A stretch of 64,000 bases of DNA from Symsagittifera roscoffensis (GCF_963678635.1 NC_087062.1:37594518-37658517); one strand, 5' to 3'. Shown: positions 45,801 through 57,152, counted from the first letter of the stretch. Notes: generated by a model not told the origin, from the sequence alone. Numbers and translations: made by a program.

Positions 45801-46010
45801 ATTTTGGAACCTGATCTAAACTATATTTTATGATTGGATAAATTAAATGTTTTACCAATGTAAAGTATTTAATATTAACCAATCATGATCCATCTAACTA
45901 ACAACCCACTTATTTGTAAGTGCTGAAGTTACTTGTAATTTCAGCACCAGAGAGATTTGAATTTAACTTAGAAATTAGTTGGACTCTCCCGAGCACTTCA
46001 GCAACCGCAA

Positions 46011-46016
46011 TAAACC
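46011..46016 (+). promoter_or_regulatory. AATAAA polyadenylation signal in a probable 5' LTR
   Basis: AATAAA lies about 200 bases before the candidate primer-binding site, as expected for the R/U5 part of an LTR. Confidence 0.35.
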
Positions 46017-46214
46017 AGTATACCCTAGATCTATTGAGCCTAGCAGAGACTAGTTAAACAACCTGAGACTAGATAGTATAAGAGTAAGATTAGGATCGGT
46101 ATTAGACTAAGAAGTTGCACGAATCTATCCGGCCGAAAATAAGATAGCGTGACGAGCAGACGGTGTACCCTATCCGAAATTACTCTATGAGTTACACTTC
46201 GGTCCTAACTCATC

Positions 46215-46232
46215 TGGTGCGACCATAAGTCT
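46215..46232 (+). promoter_or_regulatory. candidate primer-binding site of the second element
   Basis: TGGTGCGACC... begins 2 bases after a CA that could be the LTR end (46211-46212). A T-loop-like tctcgaac follows in the right orientation. The tRNA is not assigned. Confidence 0.4.
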
Positions 46233-47466
46233 CGAACAAGACCTTACTAGATTAGAATTAACCAAAAATAGATTAGAAATTAGACAAAAACATTTACAAA
46301 AAAGTTATACGACAATAATTTAATTGAAATGTCTCTCCGACTCAATAGATCAGAGCCAATATTCCGAACCATAACAGAACTACCCGGAATTGGAAGAAGA
46401 CCTCGAACCAAAGACGACATACGACAAAGTAGAAACTTGCCGTATAGTTATATGATAGTTCGGCAAAAGCCAGAACAAACTTTTATATTTCGAATACTAC
46501 TTGCAATGAATTTAGATTTCCATTTGCAAACATAAAACCTTGAAGTTACTCTTCAAAATCATTACAGGCGCTAAACAAAATTAATATTATACAATAACGA
46601 TTGATAAAAAGATCTAAGATCGTTTTCCTAAAACTCTGCAGTATTATACAAAACATGTTTGAAAAATATTTATTGGAAAATAAAAATAAAAATTAGTAGC
46701 ATGACAATAAATGGTTAGTAATCATAAATCATCTTGTTGTTCCAGCTTCATCACCTAAAACATAACAGCAATCATCAACTCACTAATATCATCAAAACAC
46801 TAAATCTTTCCTTTACACACATTTAAAACTTTATAAAAACTTAAAGTCACTTAATTTAAAACCAGATCATCAAGGCTTATCCTTGGATCTTAAATCATTT
46901 TCTACTTAATTAAAATTTAAATTTGATCATCAAGGCTTATCCTTGGATCAAACAGAACAACTTTGTTCTCCCCCACCCACTTAATTAGTGTCTAACGACC
47001 TCAAACGTCGATTCACTACCCAACCCTTTCTAAAGACCCAAGACTAATAGAACTTTTTAAACAAAACTAATCATTCAAATTAGAATAAACAGTGAAGAAC
47101 TTCGGTTATTCATCCTTCACTTGACCCCCCCTCTTACCAGACCCAGGATAAATCTTAGACTTAGTAAGTTTAAAATAGTATCTAACGAACTACTCGCGTT
47201 CTAATTATACCTGAACCTTGTGGATCGATTTACTATTCTCCAACCCTTGAACACAATCACTACCCCTAAGTAAGATTAAGTAAGTTAACACCTTAGCTTA
47301 TACTAGTCACGAGAAAGTAAAAATCATTCTTCGGAATCGATATACTTTTCTCTCCAACCCTGAACAAATAGACCCAGGTTAAGCTAACCAAAAAAATCGT
47401 AAGAACTAACAGTTTAGGAAAATAGAAATCATTTAACAACCCTTTGCATCCGTCATTCTAAACCTT
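46233..47466 (+). other. leader of the second element
   Basis: 1.2 kb without a convincing gene. An open frame of 68 codons at 46329-46535 has no recognisable domain and I do not call it. A 25-base quasi-palindrome with CAAGG/CCTTG stems occurs twice, at about 46866 and 46925. Confidence 0.5.
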
Positions 47467-47934
47467 ATGTCATTTAAAAACCTAGGAAATAAACAAACAA
47501 TCGTTTTACACAATTGTGAAATAGAAAACAAAAAATACGACCTTGTAATCACACCTCATACACAAACAGTTGGATACATTCGAACAAAACGACAAACACT
47601 AAAGAGAAAAATAATAACTAAACAAAGACAAATAACACGAAAAAGATTTTCAAAAAATCGAAACGCATTTTCAGAATCAGAAACCAACAGTTTAGACGAA
47701 CTTTACAAACTAAAAGAATCAATAGATAAAAATTGCCCAATACACGATCAATTATATTTCTCTGACTCAGAAACAACTTCAAATTCATCACAAAGAGGAA
47801 AAAGAAGAATAAAAAAGCAGTACAAACACAAACCAGTACATTTATACAATTGGAATCAACCAATTCGACACATTAATAATTACATATTAACAGTCATCGA
47901 ACGAAAAAATGAGCTCAACGCACACTGCAGGTGA
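47467..47934 (+). CDS. small basic protein upstream of Gag-Pol (function unknown)
   Basis: 155 codons, strongly basic (many K and R), with a serine/acidic patch near residues 95-115 and no known domain. It ends 26 bases inside the Gag-Pol frame. The Gag-Pol ATG (47909) lies within its codons 148-149, in the +1 frame. Its position resembles accessory or leader proteins of complex retroviruses, but there is no sequence evidence for function. The long open length in an AT-rich region and the overlap arrangement support it being real. Confidence 0.55.
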   Translation: MSFKNLGNKQTIVLHNCEIENKKYDLVITPHTQTVGYIRTKRQTLKRKIITKQRQITRKRFSKNRNAFSESETNSLDELYKLKESIDKNCPIHDQLYFSDSETTSNSSQRGKRRIKKQYKHKPVHLYNWNQPIRHINNYILTVIERKNELNAHCR

Positions 47935-50900
47935 AGAAACTCCAGATGATGATGAAATCTTTCCTTTTATAATAGATGCAGATACCGATAGAGGACAACA
48001 CATATTTTGTCAAAATTTACTCGTAAATTTATTTGAACCCGGAATTAGTCCATGTAAAACAGAGTTCCCCGATGTAAAAATCAAAAGACAAATCATAGAT
48101 CACTATCTAAAAGATATATGCAACATAACACAACAGTATGGAATCTACTCTATAGAATTCACTTCCCCAAACCATAATAATAGAACATATACTATTCAAA
48201 CAGACGATCTTGATTTAGAATTTTCAAAAGTTTTTTCAGAATATATAAAAAGCATCCAATATCATAACTCACAAAGAGCAAACTCCATATTCACCAATGA
48301 AGTTTTCGCAATAATATATAGTTATATTTCAATATTAGAAAACGAAATCCCAATAACAAATGTCTCACCAACAGAAACATCTAAACATTTAAGAGTACGA
48401 CATGAAATCACACTACTCTCTAGTTATTTAAACATCATTAAAGAAAATTTCACGAAAGACGACGTTTCACAACATACCAAACACGATTTACAAAAAATTT
48501 TGGCATGGTTCATAATAGATTATTTCACACACAATATTGATTTAATTGCACAAGCAAGAAAAAATTTTAGACCCCAAAATTCGAACGATGATACCGCTAT
48601 CACAGAACAATCAGATTATGTTTGGGACCCCGAATGGTCTCATCCCGCATTTATAAGCTTTCCACAATCAATCTCAAGTCAAGCAATAGGTACAATATCT
48701 TACATAAGAGATTATGTAAGAGTAATACCATTAACAATTGATGCAACACCATTAAACTATAATACATTTTTACCCGATACACAAAATAATAGTTTAAACT
48801 CTACAGTCATACACAATGAAAACCTCAATGGAACTAGGAATCTTACTCAACAAGATATCCAGACACCATCACACTTCATAAATGAAGAAATTGTACACAC
48901 AACAACTACACAACAAAGTATTTCACCAATACGCCCAAATTTAACAACACCAAGAAATACAAATCCTTCACAAACACAGGTAACCTTACAATCAACCGTT
49001 AAACCTTCGGTTGCCCCTAAATATTCACATATGGATTACCAAACATACAGACCCATGACAATACCATCAAAGACACGCAAAACATTCACTAGAAACAACT
49101 TTGCAGACCATAATTATAATTATACACATCCATCAAAAACAAATAATCAACCACAAAGAAATTTTAATCAATATACAAAACCTCGAAAATGGAATAACCC
49201 AACGGCCCAATATAATTCCAAAAATTTTCAACCAAATCCTCCACAGGATCGCAGTGAAAATTACCCATTTTTTCAACAAAATAAAAATAAAAAACAGACA
49301 TCTTATCAAATGGATTATTTATCCTCAGATGATGATTTCTTACAACCAGATATATTTGCACAAAATACTCAAGAATATCGTAGACAAGGAATACAGAGAA
49401 CACGTACAAATCATAGAAATTTTTCTCCACAACCAATAGATGCACAACATCAACAACCAATTCAACAACAAAATCTAATTAATACACAATCTTTTCAACC
49501 AATTCAACAACAAAATCCAATGACTGCACACTCGTATCAAGCATCACAAATGCAAAATGAAATACCACTCCCATATTATCTCCAACAACATGAAATAACA
49601 AGAAACCAACTTTCAAATTTTTCTCAAATGCCAAATGCAGCAGAATCATTACAAATGACAATGAATCCATACCTTATGGGTGGATCATCAATAACATCAA
49701 ACAAACCTTTAATGGTTTTCACAGGAACAGACCCTGAATATTCTGTAGAAGATTATTTAAATGCAGTAACAGCAAACCTGATTTTAAACATTGGACCTGA
49801 ACCAATTAATACGCCACTACATCAAAACTGGATACATCGACGCACAGCGTTGATACAAACAACCTTAGATGGCGCAGCCCAAAAATGGTTTTCAGTACTA
49901 CCTCAAGAAATAAAATCAAATTGGAAAAGATTTACACAAGAATTTTCAAAAATGTTTGACTCCGAAAGAAACAAACAACAACAAAGAGTTTTATGTAATG
50001 AAATTCGCAGATTACCAAACGAAACCATCAAGCAAATAGCAGTACGAATCGAAACACTAGTTCGAAAAGCATACTCACTAAATACACATGACTATAAAAA
50101 CACAAAGATGACAGAAATCTTAATGATGACCTTAACACCACAATTAAGGAAAATAGCAATAAAAAAGAGAGCATCCCATCCTTCTTCAATTCGAGAACCC
50201 GATTTAGATTTTCGAAAACTAGTAGACAAATTAGAACAAGCAGAAATCACGATGAAACTAGAAGAAACGGAAAATCTGAAATTACAATACGTTAACAAAA
50301 TTGAAACGACTCCCACTAATATTAATAATATACAGGAATCAGAGACAGACCTCGTTGAAAAAATCACTGAAATACTCAATATCTACGAAAAGAACCCAAA
50401 CTTTAAAGGCAAACCATCTTTCAAAAAATGGTGTAATTATTGCCGACGATACGGACATAGTATTTCCGAATGTAGACAAAAACAGCAAGATAGTCAAAAT
50501 AAACCTCAAAAATACAAAGAACCAAATAAATCATTCTATCAATACATGAAAAAAGATCAAAATCTACCAAACAAAAATGTATACAGCAACAACAGTTCAG
50601 GAAAACCACTTCCGAACAATACAAGTTTTACAAGAAATCAATCACCATATAACTCAAGTTATAGAGGAAGATCACCAGAACGAAGAAATACACAAAATTC
50701 ATCACAAAATCACTACAATAGACCAAATAGTAGAAATAACTACTCCAGATCAAATTCAAATACACAACGATTTGTTTCTAGATCTAATTCCCAATCAAGA
50801 AATAACTACTATCCAAACAACCAATCACGAAATTCATCATACAATAGGAATAGAAACTACTCCTATAATCGAAATAGAAGTTATTCAAACAACCGAAACC

Positions 50901-53900
50901 AGAATTACCCGAACAATCGATCAAGGAATAACTCATATAATAGATCGAACCATAACAGACCAAACAGCAATTATCAAAACAGATCGCGAAATAATTCACA
51001 AAATCGACACCCAAGTTATAATAATCGTTATAGAAATTATTCCCAATCACCACACCGGAATAATAATCACTATAATAACTCTAATAATCGTCATAGAAGC
51101 AGTACACCTAAACATCAAAGACAAATCAATCAAGTACAAGCTAACCCAGAAACAACATCAGACCCCCCAGGTATTGATGACACAGTAACTGATACGTTAC
51201 AACTCAATCAAATAAACTGTACATCATCAGATTCAGAAAGTGATACTGAAAACACTCTTTCTATCAATATGATAAAAGTCGAAAATGACTATGAATCTGT
51301 CATATATGAACAACCCTTTTCATCACATATATATGAAAATCAATCAGAATTTCTTCAAAATTATTACACTACACCCATAAATTCCACACCAACGACACAA
51401 GAAACAAATGAGATTAACACTACAAATCAAACCAATAAAAATACCAAAACAAAATGCTTGAATACAAACCACATTTATCAAAATATACAAAAAGAACAAC
51501 CCAAAGAAAAAATTTGGACAATACCATTTCTCTTAGAAAGCCCAAGAAATAAAGAATTTCAACCACCAGACCTTGAAATAGAATTTTTAATTGATTCAGG
51601 AGCAGAATCAAACATAATAAACATCCCCACATGGAATGAAATAAAAACTTTACATCCAAAGCTAACACCTCTTGAAACCTCCAGCAAACTAGCAACAGCA
51701 CAAGGATCAACACTGATAAACTACGGAAAAATCCAATTATTTCTCCTCCCTACCAGAACAATGGAGCAAAGCAAAATTTTAAATAAGCCATTTAAACAAA
51801 TATTCCATATCACTGATATTAAATATAATATCATTGGAATACCATTTATTTCGAAGTATATACCAACAATTAACATCCTAAATAGTAAAATATTAATCAA
51901 AGATAAATATACAAAAACAAAAGAAACATCCTTAACATTTTTTCAAAGATTAAATAAACAACCACCATTCTTTTCAAAATTCTATCCGATATTTAACCAA
52001 CAAAGAAAACACTTGAAACCACTATCAGGAAACATCTATAATTTTTCAATCAAACAAGTTCACCAATATGATAAAGAACAAAACAAACAAAAATTTTATA
52101 TGTCAGATTTTGAATTCAAACCTATTCATAAATTTTTCAAAATCACAATCTCTTCAATAAAATATTTGAAAAATTCGAATTCAGATATTATTTCCTTACA
52201 TGTTTATAACAACACACCTTACCAAGTAACATTACCTTTAGGACTTTTAGGATATTGTGAAACCAACGCTACAATATCACCAATACACGAAAAAGCCTAT
52301 CGCGTAAATAATATACTCCAATTACTAGATATTTGCCAATCTACAATTCTTAATGAAGAATTATCTATAAATAATATAATAAGTAACGAAAACAGAAATA
52401 CGGATTATTTCACAAAAACTCCATATTTCAAACCTACATTCAATATAAGTAACTACACAGAGGACCAACAGAAATTTTTAACAATGTTTAATTTCCAACA
52501 TTCACAAATAACACAAGACGAATTTGAAAAATTAGCCAAACAGCTAATAAAATATTCATCAGTCTATGCAACATCCAAATTCGATGTTGGCAAAATCAGT
52601 TCATCACTACATCTCCCATTAAAACCAGACGCAGTTTTCAAAAAACAGAGAGCAAGTAAAGTACCAATTCACTTACATGATAAAGTAAACAGATTACTCG
52701 ATATTTTAGAACAGTACAATATTATATCACCAGTTAATAAAGAAGAACAACCAAAAGGCAACACATTCATCAACCCCGTTATCATTCTAGCCAAAGGAGA
52801 ATCATTAAAAATCGTTCTCGATGCTAGATACCTCAATTCACTTATAGACGAATCAAAATGTAATTGGCCCATTGAACCAATACAAGTTATTTTAACAAAA
52901 ATAAACGGCAAATACTTTACAACCGCCGATATGAATAGTGCATACAATCAAATGCCACTAGATGAACAATCACGACGTTTAACACAATTTGTTATCGGAA
53001 ACCAACAATATGAATTCAACCGCTTATTCTATGGAATATCCATAGGACCAGCAGCATTTTCAGCTTTTATGAGCAAAATTTTTAGACCACTGATACTCAA
53101 GAAAAACGCAATCACCTATTTAGACGATGTTTTTATGCAATCACAAACAAAAGACGAAATGTTCAATGTTTTAGAAAAATATCACCAAATACTTCAGAAC
53201 GAAAATCTGAAGGCCGCCCCCGATAAATCACACTTCTTTTTGACAAGAGTTAAATTCTTAGGACATAACATCGAAAGAAAAACAATCACTCCACTGAAAT
53301 CACGCATTGACGCTATTCAAAAACTTCAACCACCAACAAATAAAAAGAAAATCCAAGAATTCCTTGGAATGTTAAACTTTTTAAGTAAATATGTTTATAA
53401 AATGCAATTATATCTACGACCATTTTACAACATCCTTAGACAACAAAATAATTTTGAATGGAATACAGAACATCAAACACGATTCGATGAAATAAAGAAA
53501 CTTTTAACTGAACAAATTTCAAACACAATTCCAGATCCTGATCAACCATTTTATGCAATGTGCGATGCTTCGAACTTTGGCATCGGTGCAGCACTATTAC
53601 AATCACATAATGGTACAAATAAAATGAACCTCATATCAGCAAATTCTCGATTATTCACTCAAGCAGAGCTACGACTCTCAACTCTAATGAGAGAATGTAC
53701 AGCCATAATATATACGCTGACAGAATATGAATTTCTGATACTTGGATCAAAACATCCAACAGTTCTATTCACAGACCATAAACCAATCATCTTTCTCTTT
53801 ACACAAAAATCTAACCCAAACCACCGAGTTTACAGATTTCAATTAATTCTAATGAAATTTCCAAACTTACATATAGTTTGGACTGCAGGAAAAAATCTTG

Positions 53901-56131
53901 CATTACCAGACACCTTAAGTCGAAATACACCACCTGAATTACTTACACGAAAAACAACAGTTGAAATACCCAAAAACATAAAATTCTACCTTGCAGAAAA
54001 CGAAACATCACCCCGATTGGAATGCAAATATGCAGTTAAAACGGATATTGAACAATCACAAATAAATAATTTACAACATTTTCCACTTTATTTAGATTGT
54101 CAAAATAATCATTATGAAGTTGATTTACTTGGAACATCAACTTTCAAACCAATCCCATATTCTCAATGGATAAAAAATAACACTCAACAAAAACGAACAA
54201 AACAACACCTGCCTAAGAAAGACCATTTTCCACTAATTGAAAAAGAAGATTTAACTGATAAAATAAATTTATCAGGACCACAAACAAATGATTCAAAATA
54301 CACAATAAATCAAGTTTTTGACCTTCACGACCCACTTGATACAATACCCTTATCTACATTAGAAATCGAAAACATTTTTCTCCCCCCAACAGAAACAATT
54401 ACAATTTCAACACTGAAACAATATCAAAACCTTGACCCAGTAATTCGACAACTGAAATCATGGCACAAATATAAAACTAAACCTATCAAAGCAGATTCAA
54501 CCATTTTAGGAAATAAAACACTCCTCCGATATTTTCGAAAATTCAATAATACAACAATTAACGAAAACACAGACCTTCTAGAATACAAATTAAATGAATC
54601 TACAGTTCCATGTCTCCCTTTAAGTATGATTCTTATAGCTTTTAATATTTCACATACACAAAATATTAAAGGACACTCTGGATCAGAAAAAACATATTCA
54701 AATTTTATACAAAACTTTTATTTCCCAAATGCACCAATTTGGATAAAAGTACTATGCAATGATTGTATAGTATGTCAACTAAATAAACCTTACCCAAATC
54801 AAAAACAAATAGCACAAAAACAAGATTTTAAAGGACAAAGTCTGTACTTTAATCACCGTATCTCATTTGATACTAAAGGACCAATTTCACCCTCATCAGA
54901 AGGAAACTCCTACATTATGGTAATTGTTGACGCATTCACACACTATGTAGCACTTAACCCAGTACCACATTGTAATGCTTATTACGCATACACAACACTC
55001 TATGAACACTGGATAGCAAAATTTGGACTACCAGAAATTTTAGTCACAGACAATGGTACAGAATTCATAAATAATGAAATAATAACACTATGTCATTTAT
55101 ACAACATAAAACACAAACCACGTACATCTCATGCACCTTGGACAAACGGCTTAGTCGAAGGTATGAACCGTTCACTACAAGAATATCTTAGATGTATCAT
55201 CAACGGAAATGATACAAAATATACCGAATGGTCAGCAGATGTAAAATTATTTCCCTTAGCATATAATTCACAAATAACGACAACTTTAGGAATGTCACCA
55301 TATGAAATGGTTTTCAACCAAAAGCCACGCAAACCAATAATGTTTACAGCAAATTCCCATAAAAACGCACAAGGTTATTGTCAACCAAATAAAGACTCAA
55401 TTTGTTATAACCTCCCAATACATACGCACGATGAAGATCATTTTCATCACCCACAAATTCTTAAACTAGCCTCCGGTACACACACCGAATGGATTTTAAA
55501 TAGAGATAAGAAACACAATGAAATTTACCAAAAAATAACGAAAAAGTTATTACAAAGACAAAACATAAATGAACAAATCAATTCACGTTTTACACCAGCC
55601 TCCGATTTAAAAATTGGAACATTTGTTTTAATACCTAATTTTAATACTCAAAAAGAAATTTCTAAAAAATTACAACCCCTCCGAAAAGGACCCTACCAAA
55701 TAATTGCAAAACCCACTGATGTCACATATAAAATTACCGACTCAAACAAAAAAGAAATCGTTCAGCACCGAAACAACCTATTACCTTATTACCCAAAAGA
55801 ATACGCACTCCGCGAATTAACTCAATTATATTCTTTCACAGGATTAAAAATCATTCAAAATGAACCACATCTGAAAAACACAGAACAAAATGATAATCCC
55901 ACCGAAAATCAAAACACAAAACCAACCGCCACCAAAAACAATACACAAAACCATAAAGAATCTCCAAAACAAAGAAAAAATAGAAAAATGACCGAACAAA
56001 TAATACCCCAAGAAGAAATAGACAAATCAGAACATAGAAAAACAACAAGACTCCGAAATCAACCACGTAAAAACTACAAAATGTTCATCCCCCAATCTAA
56101 AATATTAAAGAAAGTAGAATTTAAAAAGTAA
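47909..56131 (+). CDS. Gag-Pol polyprotein of the second element (2740 aa, single frame)
   Basis: Long N-terminal region (residues 1-595, Q/N-rich in its second half). Retrotransposon Gag domain at about 599-790 (LDGAAQKWF and following). One CCHC knuckle, CNYCRRYGHSISEC, near 841-854. A low-complexity N/S/R/Y stretch to about 1075. A retropepsin with IDSGAE near 1227. RT at about 1560-1770 with TADMNSAYNQ, FYGISIGPAAFSAFM and a YLDD catalytic box near 1736. RNase H with CDASNFGIG (1884) and later E, D, D positions. Integrase with HHCC (2248-2295), D in FDTKGP (2321), D in TDNGTEF (2381) and E in GLVEGMN, D-E spacing 35. All catalytic residues are present. No gag-pol frameshift or stop separates Gag from Pol, so both are made in equal amounts unless regulated otherwise. 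Confidence 0.95.
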   Translation: MSSTHTAGEETPDDDEIFPFIIDADTDRGQHIFCQNLLVNLFEPGISPCKTEFPDVKIKRQIIDHYLKDICNITQQYGIYSIEFTSPNHNNRTYTIQTDDLDLEFSKVFSEYIKSIQYHNSQRANSIFTNEVFAIIYSYISILENEIPITNVSPTETSKHLRVRHEITLLSSYLNIIKENFTKDDVSQHTKHDLQKILAWFIIDYFTHNIDLIAQARKNFRPQNSNDDTAITEQSDYVWDPEWSHPAFISFPQSISSQAIGTISYIRDYVRVIPLTIDATPLNYNTFLPDTQNNSLNSTVIHNENLNGTRNLTQQDIQTPSHFINEEIVHTTTTQQSISPIRPNLTTPRNTNPSQTQVTLQSTVKPSVAPKYSHMDYQTYRPMTIPSKTRKTFTRNNFADHNYNYTHPSKTNNQPQRNFNQYTKPRKWNNPTAQYNSKNFQPNPPQDRSENYPFFQQNKNKKQTSYQMDYLSSDDDFLQPDIFAQNTQEYRRQGIQRTRTNHRNFSPQPIDAQHQQPIQQQNLINTQSFQPIQQQNPMTAHSYQASQMQNEIPLPYYLQQHEITRNQLSNFSQMPNAAESLQMTMNPYLMGGSSITSNKPLMVFTGTDPEYSVEDYLNAVTANLILNIGPEPINTPLHQNWIHRRTALIQTTLDGAAQKWFSVLPQEIKSNWKRFTQEFSKMFDSERNKQQQRVLCNEIRRLPNETIKQIAVRIETLVRKAYSLNTHDYKNTKMTEILMMTLTPQLRKIAIKKRASHPSSIREPDLDFRKLVDKLEQAEITMKLEETENLKLQYVNKIETTPTNINNIQESETDLVEKITEILNIYEKNPNFKGKPSFKKWCNYCRRYGHSISECRQKQQDSQNKPQKYKEPNKSFYQYMKKDQNLPNKNVYSNNSSGKPLPNNTSFTRNQSPYNSSYRGRSPERRNTQNSSQNHYNRPNSRNNYSRSNSNTQRFVSRSNSQSRNNYYPNNQSRNSSYNRNRNYSYNRNRSYSNNRNQNYPNNRSRNNSYNRSNHNRPNSNYQNRSRNNSQNRHPSYNNRYRNYSQSPHRNNNHYNNSNNRHRSSTPKHQRQINQVQANPETTSDPPGIDDTVTDTLQLNQINCTSSDSESDTENTLSINMIKVENDYESVIYEQPFSSHIYENQSEFLQNYYTTPINSTPTTQETNEINTTNQTNKNTKTKCLNTNHIYQNIQKEQPKEKIWTIPFLLESPRNKEFQPPDLEIEFLIDSGAESNIINIPTWNEIKTLHPKLTPLETSSKLATAQGSTLINYGKIQLFLLPTRTMEQSKILNKPFKQIFHITDIKYNIIGIPFISKYIPTINILNSKILIKDKYTKTKETSLTFFQRLNKQPPFFSKFYPIFNQQRKHLKPLSGNIYNFSIKQVHQYDKEQNKQKFYMSDFEFKPIHKFFKITISSIKYLKNSNSDIISLHVYNNTPYQVTLPLGLLGYCETNATISPIHEKAYRVNNILQLLDICQSTILNEELSINNIISNENRNTDYFTKTPYFKPTFNISNYTEDQQKFLTMFNFQHSQITQDEFEKLAKQLIKYSSVYATSKFDVGKISSSLHLPLKPDAVFKKQRASKVPIHLHDKVNRLLDILEQYNIISPVNKEEQPKGNTFINPVIILAKGESLKIVLDARYLNSLIDESKCNWPIEPIQVILTKINGKYFTTADMNSAYNQMPLDEQSRRLTQFVIGNQQYEFNRLFYGISIGPAAFSAFMSKIFRPLILKKNAITYLDDVFMQSQTKDEMFNVLEKYHQILQNENLKAAPDKSHFFLTRVKFLGHNIERKTITPLKSRIDAIQKLQPPTNKKKIQEFLGMLNFLSKYVYKMQLYLRPFYNILRQQNNFEWNTEHQTRFDEIKKLLTEQISNTIPDPDQPFYAMCDASNFGIGAALLQSHNGTNKMNLISANSRLFTQAELRLSTLMRECTAIIYTLTEYEFLILGSKHPTVLFTDHKPIIFLFTQKSNPNHRVYRFQLILMKFPNLHIVWTAGKNLALPDTLSRNTPPELLTRKTTVEIPKNIKFYLAENETSPRLECKYAVKTDIEQSQINNLQHFPLYLDCQNNHYEVDLLGTSTFKPIPYSQWIKNNTQQKRTKQHLPKKDHFPLIEKEDLTDKINLSGPQTNDSKYTINQVFDLHDPLDTIPLSTLEIENIFLPPTETITISTLKQYQNLDPVIRQLKSWHKYKTKPIKADSTILGNKTLLRYFRKFNNTTINENTDLLEYKLNESTVPCLPLSMILIAFNISHTQNIKGHSGSEKTYSNFIQNFYFPNAPIWIKVLCNDCIVCQLNKPYPNQKQIAQKQDFKGQSLYFNHRISFDTKGPISPSSEGNSYIMVIVDAFTHYVALNPVPHCNAYYAYTTLYEHWIAKFGLPEILVTDNGTEFINNEIITLCHLYNIKHKPRTSHAPWTNGLVEGMNRSLQEYLRCIINGNDTKYTEWSADVKLFPLAYNSQITTTLGMSPYEMVFNQKPRKPIMFTANSHKNAQGYCQPNKDSICYNLPIHTHDEDHFHHPQILKLASGTHTEWILNRDKKHNEIYQKITKKLLQRQNINEQINSRFTPASDLKIGTFVLIPNFNTQKEISKKLQPLRKGPYQIIAKPTDVTYKITDSNKKEIVQHRNNLLPYYPKEYALRELTQLYSFTGLKIIQNEPHLKNTEQNDNPTENQNTKPTATKNNTQNHKESPKQRKNRKMTEQIIPQEEIDKSEHRKTTRLRNQPRKNYKMFIPQSKILKKVEFKK

Positions 56132-56731
56132 TTTTAAGATTTTATACTTCACAATCTTGAAACCCCCGTAACATTTTTCATTTCAATTTTTCAAAATAAC
56201 ATGCTCACAAGTACGCAATAATTCTAGTTCAAAATAGACCAATAGGATTCATCCAATCCGCCACTTTCTCTAACTCAAACTAAGATCAATTAGACGAATA
56301 ATCTAGAACTCCAGGCACATCTCTAACTATAACTTTACAACCTCCAGGTCAAAAATAAGCAAACCACTCCAACTTGACAGCTAAAATAAATATCACCATA
56401 ATACCGTACCCCTCCCTTATCTAATAACCCAAAGATCAACAATATTTCCCCAACTCAGACCACGAATACCCCCAAAACAAATTTGATAACTTAGCCTAAA
56501 GTAACAAAATGAAGATTTTAATTAGCCTAAAGTATAAAAATCTCACCATACCCCGGATCGTTTGACAAACAAAAATAAAGAAAAAGACGACCTCCCAGTC
56601 ACCATGAAAATTGCCCCCAACAATTTTTTACAAAACTCAACCCACTTGTCAAAAAACTAATAAATAATTCGACCACACTAGAAAATCGCCTCAAACAGCA
56701 AAAAATATTCAACCAAGAGATCATTTCTTAA
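56132..56731 (+). other. non-coding spacer after Gag-Pol
   Basis: 600 bases, A- and C-rich with several stops in every frame. Nothing recognised. It could hold a splice acceptor or internal promoter for the downstream genes. Confidence 0.5.
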
Positions 56732-56962
56732 ATGCTCTTCTCTCAAACAGTTGCTCAAATACTTATAAATTTTAAACATTTTTTTTCAATACTTGAAGCC
56801 TTTATAATATTTCTTTTTGATATACTTGAATCTTTTCTAATAATCCTAATCATTTTTTGTAACATTTTTTTAATTTTCTATACAATACTCGAACTATTCC
56901 TCCAACTTTCCAAAACCCTTGAATATATCCACAGGTACGATTTTAACAACTTGTCTAAATGA
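56732..56962 (+). CDS. short hydrophobic membrane protein A
   Basis: 76 codons. A long hydrophobic stretch (residues about 20-60, rich in F, I and L) would form one or two transmembrane helices, with few charged residues. No family recognised. The stop TGA (56960-56962) overlaps the ATG of the next gene in an ATGA. Small AT-rich hydrophobic frames can arise by chance, so the confidence rests on the paired arrangement. Confidence 0.45.
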   Translation: MLFSQTVAQILINFKHFFSILEAFIIFLFDILESFLIILIIFCNIFLIFYTILELFLQLSKTLEYIHRYDFNNLSK

Positions 56963-57147
56963 TACGAACAATTTTCAGTAGAACCGATATTTTTTTATTA
57001 TTTGTAATTTTCATAGCATTCTTATCATCCCTCATTTTGACCATCTGTAAATGTATAAAGAAAGCAATCCTCACATTTGCCCTAGCAACAGTCCTTCTAA
57101 TTCTTTTTTTGGAAGAATATTATAATAAACACAAAATTTCTCACTAA
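56959..57147 (+). CDS. short hydrophobic membrane protein B
   Basis: 62 codons. Two hydrophobic segments (about residues 10-30 and 36-52) are separated by a short basic, cysteine-containing loop (CKCIKK). The size and layout recall viroporin-like proteins, but this is only an analogy. It starts at the ATG that overlaps the stop of protein A and ends five bases before the open frame of the next gene. Confidence 0.45.
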   Translation: MIRTIFSRTDIFLLFVIFIAFLSSLILTICKCIKKAILTFALATVLLILFLEEYYNKHKISH

Positions 57148-57152
57148 AGTAA

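Noticed and set aside
45556-45882. Open frames crossing the N gap on both strands
   Set aside because: Made of undetermined bases.
47900-47915. Programmed -1 frameshift at A AAA AAT between the basic protein and Gag-Pol
   Set aside because: A -1 slip at this heptamer reaches TGA at the next codon, and Gag-Pol lies in the +1 frame.
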